Positions 34,201-47,274 of a stretch of DNA of 64,000 nucleotides are shown here, in pieces (the stretch's first letter is position 1; every line of letters begins with the position of its first letter). The notes under the pieces are model-generated. The model searched no databases and was not told the origin of the DNA. It worked only from the letters and a program-made list of their open reading frames with translations. Source of the stretch: Branchiostoma floridae (Eukaryota; Chordata; Leptocardii; Amphioxiformes; Branchiostomatidae); the NCBI RefSeq assembly GCF_000003815.2, contig NC_049989.1, forward strand, positions 15,348,124 to 15,412,123, given 5' to 3'. Both the position numbers and the translations under genes were made by a program.

Positions 34201-37200
34201 GTATGTATCACCCTAATCTAGTATCTTTGACTTTATTTCTGATATGTATCCACACTTCTATCCTGAAATCATAGGCATCAAAATTATTACTATCTAGATA
34301 CATTGTAGAAAAAAAATGCTAACACTTCCAACAATGAATTGAATATAGGGACTAAGTACCCCTCTTAATTCAGTGTTGGAAGTAAAATGTGTTTTTTCTA
34401 TAATGTATTCTACCAGCACAGATGAACTTTCATGCTAAGATCTAGATACATGCTAATGTTTTTTTAGTAAGATGTAGTTTGTACAACAAAGAGAGAGAGA
34501 GAGAGTTGGACTTTTTAGACTGATTTTTCATATACCTTGCACTACAGAAAAAGTTTTCTAATGAACTTGGCAAACCTTTCATTATAAAACGTTGTGTTCT
34601 ACTGTATGGCATCATAAAGAAGTGAGAAGTTAAATTTACTTAGTAGAATGTGATTTTTTTTTGTCCACTTAAGATTGTATTATGTATTCTGTAAACTATT
34701 TACTTGTTTTGACCTACTTAACCCAGTGGGTATATATGTGCAGTAAAACTAAATGTCTTCATTTGTTCTTTCATTATTGATGTCATTTATTCCTGTCTCT
34801 TATAGACCGATGCGTGTCCACTGCGACCAGCCCAGTGCCAGTACTGTGAGATAGACCTCTCCCATAAGGACCTGGCCTCCCACTTGGACTACTGCGGCAC
34901 TCGTACCGAGGAGTGCTTCAAATGTCACCAAAGAATCATGAAGAAAGACGAAATCCAACACGAGGCCTCCAACTGCAAGTACCCCGAACCCAAGCCCCTG
35001 TTGAAGACAAGCTCCGAATCTTCGGTGCGAGACCTCCCGTCGCACTACCAGTACGGGATTTTCAACCGTTACGCGTCCGAGTTCGACATCCCCATGGAGG
35101 CGGACTCGCCCTTTGATCTGGAGCAGCCAATCAGATCGGTGGATTCGGACCACTCCCTGATGGTGAGGTCGCGGGGCACGAGAGCCCGCCTGGCCAACCA
35201 GGGGCCGGCGAGAAACCGGATATCGAGCGATAGAGACGTTCCGATGCCAGTGCCGAGGGGCATGGCGCAGACGAAGAAGGGAGCAAAGAACAAGTCGACC
35301 AATGTGAGCGCAGCGAGGGGCCGTGATATTCCACCCAGACGGGGCTCGCAGTCCCGACCTAGGAGAGACTCAGGTCACAGTGATGGTACGACATAAATCT
35401 GCTTGTACCTTTATGATTATGTGATGGGAGTATATACAATACTACTTCATGAATGTTTGTGAATTCTTGACACCTTGTATAGAGAGATGAAGCATATGTC
35501 CCAAGTCATATGTATGTTTCTTATTACTAAGCAAATTATATACATGTATTGCAGTGAACTGTTGATGGTTAGTCATGATATCCAAATTAAAAACTTTTCA
35601 CCGTTAAGCATGCGAAACAATATTCTCAAACAAAACGCACTTTATCTTATTGCCTGTACAATGTACATGTTTCAATGTAGAAAGTTCAAGATACATATGC
35701 AGTCTCATAGCCTTTTTAAGTTTTTTAAGGCTGTAGGGACTGTGGGTTGTTATCCACTTTGTCTGTACCCTGGGAAAACGCAGACTCCTACGAGGCACGC
35801 AAAGTTTACCGATCCCTACAACACGCACGCACGGGACACCCCCCGCCTAACACCCGCCGGCCCTCGTACCAGCTGGCCCCTACTAACACGAGCCTCTTTC
35901 GAGAAGCGAGCGATGTTGGGGACCGTCGTAAGTAGGGCCAGCTGGTAGTGGGGCGGGTGCATAGAGGCGTTAGGGCGCGCGTTAGGCAGGGGATCGGTAA
36001 CTCTTATTTGCGACTCTTATTTGCGAAGCTTCTCGAGCAGGTTTCCCAGGGTACTTTGTCTGGGGCCCAAAAAAAGCTATGGGACTGACTGACTGACTAG
36101 GGCACAATATTCCACTGCCTTTAACCTCCCCAACTGAAGTCAGGTATCTATTTTTATACCTGGGCGGAGTGAGGAAAGTCAAGTAAAAGGCACAACATCT
36201 TGCCAAGAAATCAAACTCATGAGGTCTTGGTCTCGTGTTGTCTGCCTACATAGCTACTCGGCCATTCAACACATTGGTTTGACTTTATGCTATTCTTTAC
36301 CCTCCCAGATTCGGACCCAGACTGGGTCCTGGCTAGGCACCTGGCCCACGACCTGTCCGACCACGATGACCACGAGCTGGACACTCTGCTGGGGCTTGAC
36401 CGCTCCTCGAACAACAACGGCATGCTGCACACAGGAGGCCTGATGCACAGTCCACCACTCAACAGGCCTCACCACATGACAACAGCTGTCACCAACGGAG
36501 GTACTTTGTTGGTTACATGTCTACTATGTCCTCAACCAGGGTTGTAGCCAGCACCCGTCTTTCCGTCCTTTGACGGAAATTTGCAGCTGGGGATGGAAAA
36601 AATATTTGCCCATACTGTCCTCTGTGACGGATAAAAATTGTTATGAAAGATATGTCTCCCTTGTGTAATTTTTCACCAACAGATTTTATTGGACAGCTTA
36701 GTCTGACAACAAAATTTGCACCTCAAAATGCAGGAAATATTGTTTCAGAGGGTCTAGGGGTGCATGTCCCAGGACACCCTAAGACATCTCGTGCCTAGGG
36801 CGCTCGATATGATTCAAAATCGAGGGGATGGAAAATGATTTCAGGCTGGCTACAACCCTGTCCTCAACACAAAAGATACATGAAAAGTTGGTGCCTCACT
36901 CAAAATGAATGGGAGTACAATGAAGAGTGGACCACGGCTTTTTAACATCCTTTCCGAAGGACTGCAACCCTTTCCAGTAGCGTACATTTTTGGTGAGCGA
37001 CAACAGCTGGAATACTGTAAGAAATCCCAACTTATTGGTCCAGAGGCAAAGTCGCTAACCACTAGACTACACTAGATGATAAAAGATACTACATATGCTA
37101 GGAATGAACATCCTCCTACGCAGGGACATCCAATGGCTAAACTGCCTGTCTGGATGTACCCTGCTTTCTCAACCTTCGCTCTTAGTTCCTGTGAACGTCA

Positions 37201-40200
37201 ACACCCCCCACCCCCCAAACAGATGTCAGCCAATCAAGGAATAGGCCTTTCAGTTTTCAAAAGGGGTCTCGTATGTATAAGGATAAGCTTTATATTTATA
37301 AGCAGGGCGGTCAGGAACTAAGGGTGATGGTTGAGAAAGCAGGGTACATCCAGACAGGCGGTTTCGCTGTTGCATGTCCCTGCGTAGGAGGATGGGAATG
37401 AAATGTGAAGAGACATTGTAACAATGTTTGGTCTTTATTCAAACTGTTTTGTTTGTTCCACAGATGACACTGCCCTCCCATGTGAGTTCTGTCAGGATCT
37501 GTTCCCTATCGACATCTTGATAGAACACCAGGTAAGGAAATTTTGTGAAATAAATTGCAAAAACGGGCAAAAGAGTGTTGAATTAGAATTGGCAAAAATG
37601 ATGGATGTTAGAAACAATGTAATTACATGATGCATTTAAGTCTTGTTTAGTTGTGAACCAAGCACTGTTGACGTGTTGTCATGGTTGTTTCAACTGCCCC
37701 CAGTAATGTAGGAGTATTATAGTGAAGAAGCCAGCAAATACATAATTATGATTCAGTAAATGCTTGATAACAAATCATGTATACCAATAACCATACCAAA
37801 TGACCTGTCTCAACATTGTACATTGGGTATATACAAATAAACATGTTTGGTAGCACAGACTTTATGTTTTTATACAGCTTAGGCCACACCAATTCATTTG
37901 TTGTTTCTTGGATTTTTTCAGAAAAAACAAACTTTTGCAAACAGTCGGTGGTAGGAGAGATCGAGGGGCTTACCCAAGTTAAACAACAGAAATAACAACA
38001 TTTCAACATTTAGGAGTCCCTGGTAGCAAAGTTTGAAGAAAAATTATAAATGTACTGTCCAAAATAGGCACGTACAGCTCCTGGAATTTTAGGCCCATAG
38101 TTATGGTCAGGCAGTGAAATGTTGTCAACACAAGGTGTGGCCATCAATTTGAAAAGTTTTTTTGTTTTTTTTAAATCTGACAAAATAGGGTCGGGAAATC
38201 CGAGAAACAACAAATGAAATTGGTGTTGCCCTTGTAAATCAAATCAATGATTGTATGTATTTCCTCCTTACAGTCTGGGTGCAACCCGTACCTATCCCAT
38301 GCTCCTGTGAAGTATGGTGGTAACCTGACCGCCCCCAGCACACAACAACCACCTGCTAACCAGGGGGACAACAGGGACAGGCAAAACGCAGGGTCTGGTC
38401 ACCCCTCCGTCATGGACAACTTGGGATATTCCTCTGTGGAGGACAGGTGGGGTATAGTTTTGTTGTTGGGTGGGCGGACTACTCTCTCTTTGCAGCCAGG
38501 GCCTGAATGGCGAGGAGCTTACAATAGGCAGGGCGGAATTGCAAGAACCTTGAGTGGCTGCCATTATGCGCTAACTCTGTTGGCTCCATGTGACATTGTA
38601 AAATTATTTTCAGTTAACAGTTTTGACCGCTAGTAGTTAACTCAAATATTACAATCCATATTTAGAATTAAATAGTGATGTGTTTTTTTCTTGCAAATAC
38701 ATATTAGTACATTGTCCTGTGAATGGTAAGGTCTATTTGTGTAAATGAAGGAATTTTTTTTTTGCAATTGGTCCTATAAACTGCACGTTTATTTTCTACT
38801 TTCAGACTGAGGAGCATTCCCCTAGACCCAAGTAAGTTGTTGTGTTCAGTTATTTCTTCAAATAAGATTGCAAATATTTCAAAACTACTTGTATTATACA
38901 GCTTTGAAGCATTGTGGAACCAGCCAGTAATAAAACATATCTATTCTAAATCTTGAAACCTTTACATTATTTTTTTGCTGTGACCTCACTCTTTTGTTGC
39001 AAATGAAAAACTTTGATAATCGGTATTTTACCAACCTGATGAAAGTATTGACAGATGAACACAACTTTGTTTCATGTGAAACTAGCTAGGGTTTGACTAA
39101 GTTTAAAACGTTTCCGTCCTGTTATTTTCCTATCCAGTTCCAGTACCAGACGATGACGCCCCCATGTTGCCGTGTGAGTTTTGTGGAACACTACTGCCTG
39201 CAGACTTTCTCATCCAGCATCAGGTAATTACTAGTAGTTCTGTTTTATGACACTGGGCTATACTACTTTACTCCTTAAAGTGCTGGTGACAACACCTACT
39301 TTTGCTTTGGATAAACTCCTACTGAAACAAAACTTGAAAGCATTTTCCACTTCATCTTTCCCCCATCAGGGACAGGATTTCCTTCATGTTCTTCTTGTTG
39401 GTGTCAGATCTTAAGTTGTCAGTAAAGTTGGCCTCTACATCTTTTCTCTTTAGTAGGTTCCCATAGTACCAGTATTGGATGCTATATTATCAGCTTGTCT
39501 TATACAACCATCCACTAGTTTCATTTGTCTTGTTCTTGTTTCTTGGTAATTTGCTTCTTGCCCTTGTTTTCTAAGTCATTTTCTCATGACTCATATACCA
39601 CTTAAATACAAGAGTTCAATTCACATTCCATTATCAGTATCATTCAATGAGCATAGATGTTTGTTCCTCCTTTCAGACGTTATTAACCATTTCATTTTAC
39701 AAATTGTACCTTGAGTTCTTGATTTCTGCACCTAGGCAATACAGCAGCCTATTGCAAACCTGACACCACAATTTGCAAAAAATGCCCACCACATAATGTA
39801 TTTAAAACACTACATTTTGAACTGTTTTCCCCCCTGTAGTCTGTTTGTCAGATGGATGATCTCAGGTCAGAGGCACCCACACCACGCCCCCCTGCACAGC
39901 TACCCCCCTCCGTGGCTTCCCCTGTCCGCAGACACAAACCCCCCAAGGACCAGTATTCCGAGACCGGCCCAACAAGACGAGTCAAGAGACAAGGTGAGAC
40001 CAAGTCTACCATTTTCAGTAGGATGAAATACAACTTGTTCATTTCTTCACACTTGTATTTCTTGAGTTGATATCTGTTCAAAGAAAGCCCCGTTTTAACT
40101 CTACTTTCCAAGACATTCTAATGTATATCCTTCCAAAACAACATTTCATGATGCATTTTATAGTCAGCTTCTAAACAGTGACTTGTTACTAAACCATTAC

Positions 40201-43200
40201 TGTATTTACTTTTAATGTACGTGTCTTATTTTTCCTTTTGTGCGTACCATCACTTAAGCCCACAGCAAGTAAATTTTATGGATGACATCCTCTGCAGACT
40301 GCAAAAATAGTGCGATAGGGCGGGGGGAAAAACAAGATGGGTGAAAAAAACAAGATGGCTACATTTTCAAAAATAGGCACCATAAAGTTGTGATGACTGT
40401 TGTAAAAAGAACAAAACATGGTATCAGAGCAACAAGGCATCATTCCTGAATTAAAAGTGACAATAGTGTGGTAGACTGGCATCACCAACAAGTTGGTAAC
40501 CACACTCATGGCTTCCATATTGGTGTCACTTTTACAACTATCCACTAAGTTTCATTTCTACAACAGTTACTACAGTCCTGGGTACCTCGCAAGTGTCACT
40601 TCTACAAGTATAATTATTAGGCTACAACACAATATATTTGCTAATTTTGGTACTTTATCTTCATGTTGACCATCCCTGCAGAAGAAAAAAATTCTTGTTT
40701 TTTTTCTGAAATCAGGCGAAAATTAATGCTCGCGCTGATGTCATCCATAAAATTTACTTACTGTGGCCTAACCAGCACCGTCAGTAAAATCTTAAGATAT
40801 CTTTAAGTCTTAAGATAGAGTGTCTCACATGTACATAAAAGTTTTGGTTAGGGTTGTACTTTTGGATGGGATGCCCTACGTTTGAGGAGAGCCGCACCTC
40901 AAGCATGTTAAAGAACCCACCACACTTAACAAAAAAAGTAGGGATCCATTCTCGTCTTGCATCTTGTATCTTGTGTACAAAATTGTGTTATGCCAGTTTA
41001 CTGTTTATGCGGAACAAAAAATGTTGTTTTGTTGTACGTTTGGTTTCAGTTTAAGACTTACAATTTTTTCAGGTGACCCTTCAGCATCATTTCTCTCATT
41101 TGGAGACTCACCGCCCACCAACCACCGCATCAAGCCAGTAGGGCCCAAGAAGAATCCTGGCGGTACACGGCCAGGTGCCACAACCATTACCAACCACTTC
41201 ACCAGCCCACACCAAAAAAGTAGCACCAAGTCATCATCTAATGTCAAAACGGGGCAATTCTCGGAGCCACGAGAGGAGGGCGAATCGCCGGAACTTGCGC
41301 CACGATACCGGGCGAACAGTGCGGCGAGAACGAGAAAGACGCTAGAGTCGCTTCTTCAGGACGACAACATGGCCACGTCCGAGATTCTGGATCGGATGGA
41401 GGAGCACAAGAGACAGAAGGGGAGGAAAGGGGCATGGGGAGAGGAAACAGAGATAGATTTAACCATGGACGAACCAAAAGGTGAGTTAGGGTCTACGTAT
41501 GATATTTCTTTAGTGGGTAGCCTGTTAAATTATTCAAGAAATGTGTTGTCAGCAAAAATGTAATTTTCTTTGAATTAGTATAGTGTTGATTAGAATATAA
41601 TGAAGGATATCCAAGTTCACAGCAATTTGCATGAGTTTCTGAACAAAGGTTTTGATCATACTGTAAATTGTACAAAGCAGCTGCAAAATCAGAGGATATG
41701 TGCCAAAAATGTTGTAAAACAGATACTAATGCCATAAAATGCCAAAGTCACTTTTTTTTTTTTACTCAATGGTCACCACGTAACAAGGCCTGAAGGCCAC
41801 TCAAGGTTATGGGTTACATGATTGGAACTGTAACAGCAACTCTTCACCCTAGGTCAGAAACATCATGATTGAGACCAGCCCAATTGCTCACTATGTTCAG
41901 TTCAGTTCAGTTCAGTTCATCCTCTTGGAGGTGACACCTGTGTCTCCACTCGTTACTCACTATGAGTGAGGACTAACTGACCCAATAGGCGAAGCAGGGG
42001 TTACGAGGGCTGCTCGGGAGATTCCCTACCCCTATTTTGGCCGGAATGGTTTGATCCGCTCGGGTGGATGTTCGCACATGTGGCGGGTTCTTTAACGTGC
42101 ATAGGGTATGGCTCTCCCCATACACGGGACCTCCATTTAACGTCCTATCCGAGGGACGACTCATTTTTCACTTGAGTAAAGTGAGGAAAGTCGTGAGGAA
42201 TCTATTGTTTAGGATACCATACTCTGTGTGTTTTTAAGTCATTTTGTTCATCTTTCGTGACCAATTAGATTTTATGAAGGCAAACTTTTTATTCTTACCC
42301 TGGCATCATGTTTTTTCTGATTTCCAGAAGATGTCATCCATATCAGATTAAGACAGCCTTACAGAAAGTGCTAAAACTAATGCTGCAATATATACAATAT
42401 ATGCACCTTATAAAGTCTCAAACAACTGAAACTCACAACTTACGTTTCAAATAAAAATTTTCGTTTTACGTTTGAAATAAAAATTTGAATAATTGTATCT
42501 TACTAATCCCAATCTTTTCTTGACAAATTTTGCTTATGATTTTAAAACAAATGGAAAGGAACACCAAAAAAGAGGTTGTCGTATAATGATTGATTTTTGA
42601 ATTTTTTCTTTTATAAAGTGAAACCACAGCCTAAAAACAAGCCGTCCAGAAGGCTAGGGGGACCACAGCAGCCTGAACCTATGCCTGGGTACCAGGCTAG
42701 CTTTGCCATGGGTCCTGGGGCATCGAGGTCAACCAAGGTCAAACCCACAGTCAAGTCTTCCTCAAGGTCAGTCACTATTTTTTTTCTCTTTTTTTTCTAA
42801 GCTTTCAAATAAACATACTGTAACTGAACACAGAAATGATTACATAAATGTAAAGCAAAAAAGATAGAAAATAAGAGCTGACACAAAGGTTAACAGTTTC
42901 TATAGTCCTGTTTTGTCTTAGTGAATCATACTTCTAGTAGCCCTTCCACTGGTTAGGCCTCTAGAAACATGATAGCCAACATCTTTAAGTTAAGAGAATT
43001 GGGAACATCCTAATCATGTTGATTTATGCATATGTGCTAACATGGACCAATCACTGTCAGGTTGAGAACTGTCTGTTACCTTATTTGGTGTTAGGGGTGT
43101 GATAGCTGGTTTCCATAGAGAATCCTGAGCTCCCATTGGATGGATTTTGATAGTGATTTAGAATCCTGAGCTCCTATTGGTGATTCTAAGAATGGGAATG

Positions 43201-44058
43201 GTTCTCTCAAGTTAGAGGCGTATGGAGGGAGAAGACCCAAAAAGCCTCCATCAGTGAGAGATTGTGCAACACAGGCCAAGTCCTGTCATCCTTCCCTCTT
43301 AAATGATCTTTCTTTTCCAAGTGCTTGAATCTTTGCTTTGAATTTTAGTCAGGACATCTTTTTGTTCATCCTTGCTTTTTGTTCTAATGAAAAAAATAAT
43401 ATTCATATTTTTTAAAGATCCGTACCGAGTGAAGAAGGTACAGGTACAACCAATGGCAGAAGGAGGACAGACAGTAATGGTGCCAACAGTAGAACTAAGG
43501 TAAGCTACACTACAACATACCAAGTTCATGCTATACCAGCTTTTTATATGCATTATGTTAGAGTGTATGTACATATAGAGTAGTACATGGTGTATTTCCT
43601 ACAGGGTTTTTTCCAAGACCCATCCCTCCATCCGCTACAGTGAATGTGACTAGCATGCGAAAAATATAAAATATGAAAAAGCTCACAGACCGAACAAAAC
43701 AATTCCTCCCCAGGAATAAGTAGCCTCTTCCATTGACCCCATGACCTGGACTGTCAGTCATGTCTGATATACCACTTGTTCTACCACCTTTGAATCCTAC
43801 TTCCTGTCACTCTGTCAAGTCTGACCTTGTGTGGTCATCTTTCCACTCACTTCCTGACACAATACTGATCTACATTTTGTTAACATACGTGTAACTACGA
43901 ACACACAAGAACACAAACAATCAGGCAAGGACATTATGGAGTTTTGGACTTGTTGTTGCAGTAATTTTTCCTTTGGATATCTTACACTGAAGCTGTTGCT
44001 CCATGTGTTTCAGGCTGGCCAATCCTCGCGTAGAAGGATGCGTCACGATGAAGTCTGA
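31261..44058 (+). CDS. TRAFD1: TRAFD1 (FLN29) orthologue, TRAF-type zinc finger protein
   Basis: Exons: 31261-31298, 32699-32834, 34147-34200, 34806-35385, 36309-36500, 37464-37531, 38274-38446, 38806-38831, 39138-39223, 39840-39993, 41073-41480, 42619-42766, 43418-43499, 44014-44058. Phases join to 729 residues. In vertebrates TRAFD1 is an interferon-induced negative regulator of TLR/RIG-I signalling that binds TRAF6 (family knowledge). The N-terminal 150 residues carry the TRAF-type zinc fingers (YCNNCKRDIP..HQSHC, LCDHCKEPVP, KCKCG, CQYCEIDL, ECFKCHQRI). Two later isolated fingers, LPCEFCQDLFP..HQSGC and LPCEFCGTLLP..HQSVC, match the paired CEFC fingers of human TRAFD1. The rest is low-complexity, Ser/Pro/Arg-rich and basic near the C-terminus. 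The start ATG is the only one at exon 1 and fits the vertebrate start. Introns are loaded with MITEs. XAF1 is less likely because it is shorter and lacks the late CEFC pair. Confidence 0.9.
31484..31694. repeat. Decayed copy of the TACNGTAAATGCA fold-back family
   Basis: Starts ACTGTAAGTGCCATT and ends AATTACAGTA, with GGTGGTTGTAAGTTCAC inside; it is clearly related to 29320-29534 but mutated. TRAFD1 intron 1. Confidence 0.5.
33150..33530 (-). mobile_element. 3' fragment of a CR1-like LINE
   Basis: A minus-strand frame of 89 residues (33258-33527) ends with the C-terminal pattern of CR1/Jockey-group RT proteins (a Met-x-Lys-Met-x-Asn start, R(T/S)RxSH, then FFPRTIVEWNLL-like YFPRTIVEWNLLS and SFKERL). 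It is followed by a short 3' UTR and a (GATACA)n tail at about 33160-33185. TRAFD1 intron 2. No target duplication identified. Confidence 0.65.
35766..36053. mobile_element. MITE with TACCCTGGGAAA inverted ends
   Basis: 288 bp; TACCCTGGGAAA at the left and TTTCCCAGGGTA at the right, flanked by CTTTGTCTG on both sides (35757-35765 and 36054-36062). The repeat is 9 bp, possibly an 8-bp duplication plus one shared base. An inner inverted pair around CCAGCTGGCCC lies near 35868-35951. TRAFD1 intron 4. Confidence 0.8.
36537..36860. mobile_element. hAT-like MITE, CAGGGTTGTAGCCAGC ends
   Basis: 324 bp; the terminal inverted repeats CAGGGTTGTAGCCAGC/GCTGGCTACAACCCTG are perfect. 8-bp target duplication TCCTCAAC (36529-36536 and 36861-36868). 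The CAGGG start and 8-bp duplication are hAT hallmarks. TRAFD1 intron 5. Confidence 0.9.
37109..37394. mobile_element. Long-TIR fold-back MITE, 8-bp target duplication
   Basis: 286 bp; inverted ends of roughly 90 bp begin CATCCTCCTACGCAGGGACAT. Target duplication GGAATGAA at 37101-37108 and 37395-37402. CA...TG ends with 8-bp duplications allow hAT- or P-type mobilisation. TRAFD1 intron 5, 250 bp from the previous MITE. Confidence 0.87.
40260..40766. mobile_element. MITE-like element with CCACAGCAAGTAAATTTTAT ends
   Basis: Terminal inverted repeats of about 30 bp (CCACAG(C/T)AAGTAAATTTTATGG...). About 260 bp of its interior recur in inverted orientation at 60885-61140, and its GAAAATTAATGC..GATGTCATCCAT end recurs near 63672. 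No clear target duplication. TRAFD1 intron 10. Confidence 0.6.
41765..41880. repeat. Inverted copy of the 12075-12300 repeat
   Basis: See the copy at 12075. TRAFD1 intron 11. Confidence 0.5.
41900..42195. repeat. Dispersed repeat (GGGACCTCCATTTAACGTCC type)
   Basis: It starts with a short (TTCAG)n tract and carries GGCGAAGCAGGGGTTACGAG and GGGTTCTTTAACGTGCATAG. Related, partly inverted sequence lies at about 28820-28985, with weaker relatives near 36890-37070 and 40860-40920. TRAFD1 intron 11. Confidence 0.5.
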
Positions 44059-44437
44059 CCGTGATACAAGTGTTGCAGTAATCTTTTCTCCATAAGGCCC
44101 AGTGATGACTGTCTGTACTACAGCTTCAGTGAGAATGTTGCATAATGAACTTCTGTACTTTGTTGTTCACAGACATGCTCAAGCTGGTACTAAGTACATG
44201 TATCTCATTGGACAGCACCAAATTGCATCAGGTATTTGCAAAGTGGCGCCAACCCATGCAAGGTGGCTCGAATCAGTGTACTTTGTCACCTAAAGTGGTG
44301 ATGTTTTTTGTAGAGGTCACGTAATATCCCTTTTCATTGCACCCACGTGTGATCGCAAAGGACAACTGGCAAAAGTTTGCAAAGTTGGAACAGTTTCCTA
44401 GTGTAATTTTACACTGTCCTGTGAGAAATCTACTTTT

Positions 44438-44443
44438 AATAAA
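44438..44443 (+). promoter_or_regulatory. Possible TRAFD1 polyadenylation signal
   Basis: AATAAA 380 bp past the stop codon. Confidence 0.4.
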
Positions 44444-45954
44444 TTACTGTTCACAGACATGCTTAGGAATGCTGTGTGATCATGATCAGTGAAAATGACA
44501 AACACACAAACAAACACAGAAAAATAAAATCTCCTAAAAGGTAATCCAAGAATGTGTACATGCTAATTCCTAATGTGGAACAACCCAGAATGTTATTTCA
44601 AACGTTAAAGCTTGGTACATCCAAAATGTAATGTTTCGATGGTAATGTTGATTGTATTGTCATTATTATATCCAATTGAGAGAAACATCTGAGTACAAAG
44701 TGGTGAAAATCCAACTACCACAGTTGAAGAAGAAAGTAAAAAGTACTGAAAAGGTGATACGGTAAAGGTATCCTTACAAGACACTTAGGCCTTTGGTCAG
44801 AAATTGAAGAAGGATTTTTTTTAATGTCTTTTTAAAAGATGAATGTACAATGTTTATGTACTGTAAAATATCATGATAAGTGTCAAGTAGCAAAGTCCAC
44901 AAGATTGGTGCCTCCTTTCTCCTTGTTACAAGTTACAACTGAGGAAATGATTTTGACATAGACACAAGTGCTACTTTAAAACAAATTGCAATTAGAATAA
45001 AAGTGAACTACAGTTATTTTTTGCCAAAATTTTCTATTTCATGTAAATTTAAATGCGTAATGATGTATTATCGCAAATAAATTTTTCAGGCATTATGTTT
45101 AGTTATAAGCTGCAGCTGCATGTGTTAAGGTTATGTGCAGGTCCTTGTTTGTGAAGTAAGAACAAACAGACAAAAATTGTCAAGAATTTAAAGTCAATAC
45201 TAAAAATCTTGAAATGTTTGCAATGATTTTATCTTCATGGTTTGCACAGTGAAATTATGATACCAGCACCATATGTTTCATATTTCCACTGTGGAAGACA
45301 CCTTTTGCATTAACCACAAACTTGAAACATTGCAAAAGCCTCCCTTTTCCTCCTACCCAGAAATTCACTCCCCACAAAAATTAAGGAATTTACGGCAGTC
45401 GGCCATGGACAAGTAGGCACCATGATATGTCTGACAAGCCTTGGACAACTACCGTTAGTGTCTGTTCATGTCTATTATTAAAACAATACTATTCACAGTT
45501 TTCCAGTCCCACACATTAAAAAAAGGCCCTTGAAAATATTGTGCACAGTGAGGGGCTAGTGGACCAAAGCGAGCATAAGCCTACTTACAGAAATACCTGA
45601 TGAATTCCCTGAAGTCTTGGAAACAAACATACTATTAGGCTAGCCCCTGAGGTGTCGCCAAAAAATATCAAATGGGTGTTGGTGCTAGAATTAGAAATTG
45701 TCCTACACTTCAGTAATCTTGAAATGTAATGAATGTCCTTTTGAGAGATTGTCTTTGATCCAGTAACATATCTCTGTATCTTGTACTATTTCAAAAATGA
45801 CATCTCTTTAACCTTCATCGCACTAAGGGTGCTACACTGCCCAACATATGGTGACCACATTGTGAACAAGCTCTAACAGATTGTTATAGAATGTAGAATG
45901 CCTTTGATATGAGGGCTTGTGTCTCACTTCCTGTTATATTCCTTGCATTGTATG

Positions 45955-46110
45955 CAACCAATCAGACTCCTTGTATCAAGGGTAGATGTATAAGGCAACC
46001 AATCAGATGCCTTGTATCAAGGGAACATAGCAATTGAGATGTTTCTTTCACACAGCACTTATTTGACATGACATGACCAATCAGAAGGCTTGTTTCATTC
46101 AATGTTTGGT
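45955..46110. repeat. Tandem CCAATCAG-containing repeat
   Basis: Two clear units (GCAACCAATCAGACTCCTTG and GCAACCAATCAGATGCCTTG, each followed by TATCAAGGG) and a diverged third (GACCAATCAGAAGGCTTG). Confidence 0.7.
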
Positions 46111-46579
46111 CCAACGGTCACAATGATTAGGAAGTTAAGAAACTTGTAAATTAAGTAGACTTATATCAAATGCTTGCCAAAAAATATTTGTCTAACTTAC
46201 CAATCTGTAAAATGCTTTTGAATATGACATTTCTTTATGGAATGTTATTTTACATGTACATCTCTACTGACATAAGTTTCAGACCATATATGATCATATT
46301 TTAACATGATTTTTTGTATGAACATCAATTGTGAATGGGCAGTGCCTTTTTACTTAAAAGAGTTCATTGTAAAATATATTTTTTGTGTTGCAAACTTATA
46401 CAGAATTACATCTTGATGTACATATTAGTGTAGTAAGTATGGTTAATAACAACGTAGTGACTAAGTGTCTGGATATTGAGTATTAGACAGAGATTGCTTG
46501 TCAAAAAATGTGGGAATGAATTAAAAGATTTTACCGAGATATGATATTTGAGTCACAAGGAATTCTTTGCATTCTCGAA

Positions 46580-46792
46580 TACTGTAAATGCATTTATTAA
46601 GTTCGAAGGGATTTAATTTTGCGGTAGCAAGAAAAAGGACTTTTCGCGGTGGTTTTAAGTTCGCGGTAGCACCATGCACTGTAGTCTTACTGCCATGGAA
46701 AAATGTTTGAGGTGGTTTTAAGTTTGCGGTAAAGCGGCTACCGCAGAAACCGCGAACATTAAAACACCGTGAAAGTTTCTGCATTTACAGTA
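46580..46792. repeat. TACTGTAAATGCA fold-back MITE
   Basis: The same family as 29320-29534, with the GCACCATGCACTGTAGTCTTACTGCCATGG centre; it ends TGCATTTACAGTA. A TA duplication is likely. Confidence 0.7.
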
Positions 46793-47274
46793 TATGTACT
46801 TGTACTAGTACTTGTTCTTAAAGCCACATTGTGTAACATTTTGGCAGAAAGTGGAAGTATGCATAAGACAAAACCTTCACGTGAATGATATATTTACAAT
46901 CACTTTCAGCATATTTGAATCTTTTTTTGTTATGTCTTGTATCTGTAAATTGTGCAAAAACAAACTGCATGCAAAGTCTGCTCACTTTGTGACACCATCT
47001 CAAAATACTTTCCTTCTGTAGATAACAACAATGGTAGTATGCATTGGTATGATGCCTCCTATGGTGACATATGTTATTAGGATGTTCCCAGTTTCCTTTC
47101 AAATAGAAAATCCGTAATTGAAATCAAAGCAGAAAGTAGACTATGTCAAATAGAGTTTGATTATTACGGTAACCAGCATTTGTAGTGGTGCTATATATGA
47201 GGGTCTGTATGCTTTTTCCGTTAGGCTTTTGGCAGCCTATTTTGATTGAATTTTCTTTTCATAGAAACAAACGT

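Noticed and set aside
34806-35396. TRAFD1 ending at the stop in 35394-35396
   Set aside because: A good donor at 35385 and in-phase downstream exons with the CEFC fingers show that the gene continues.
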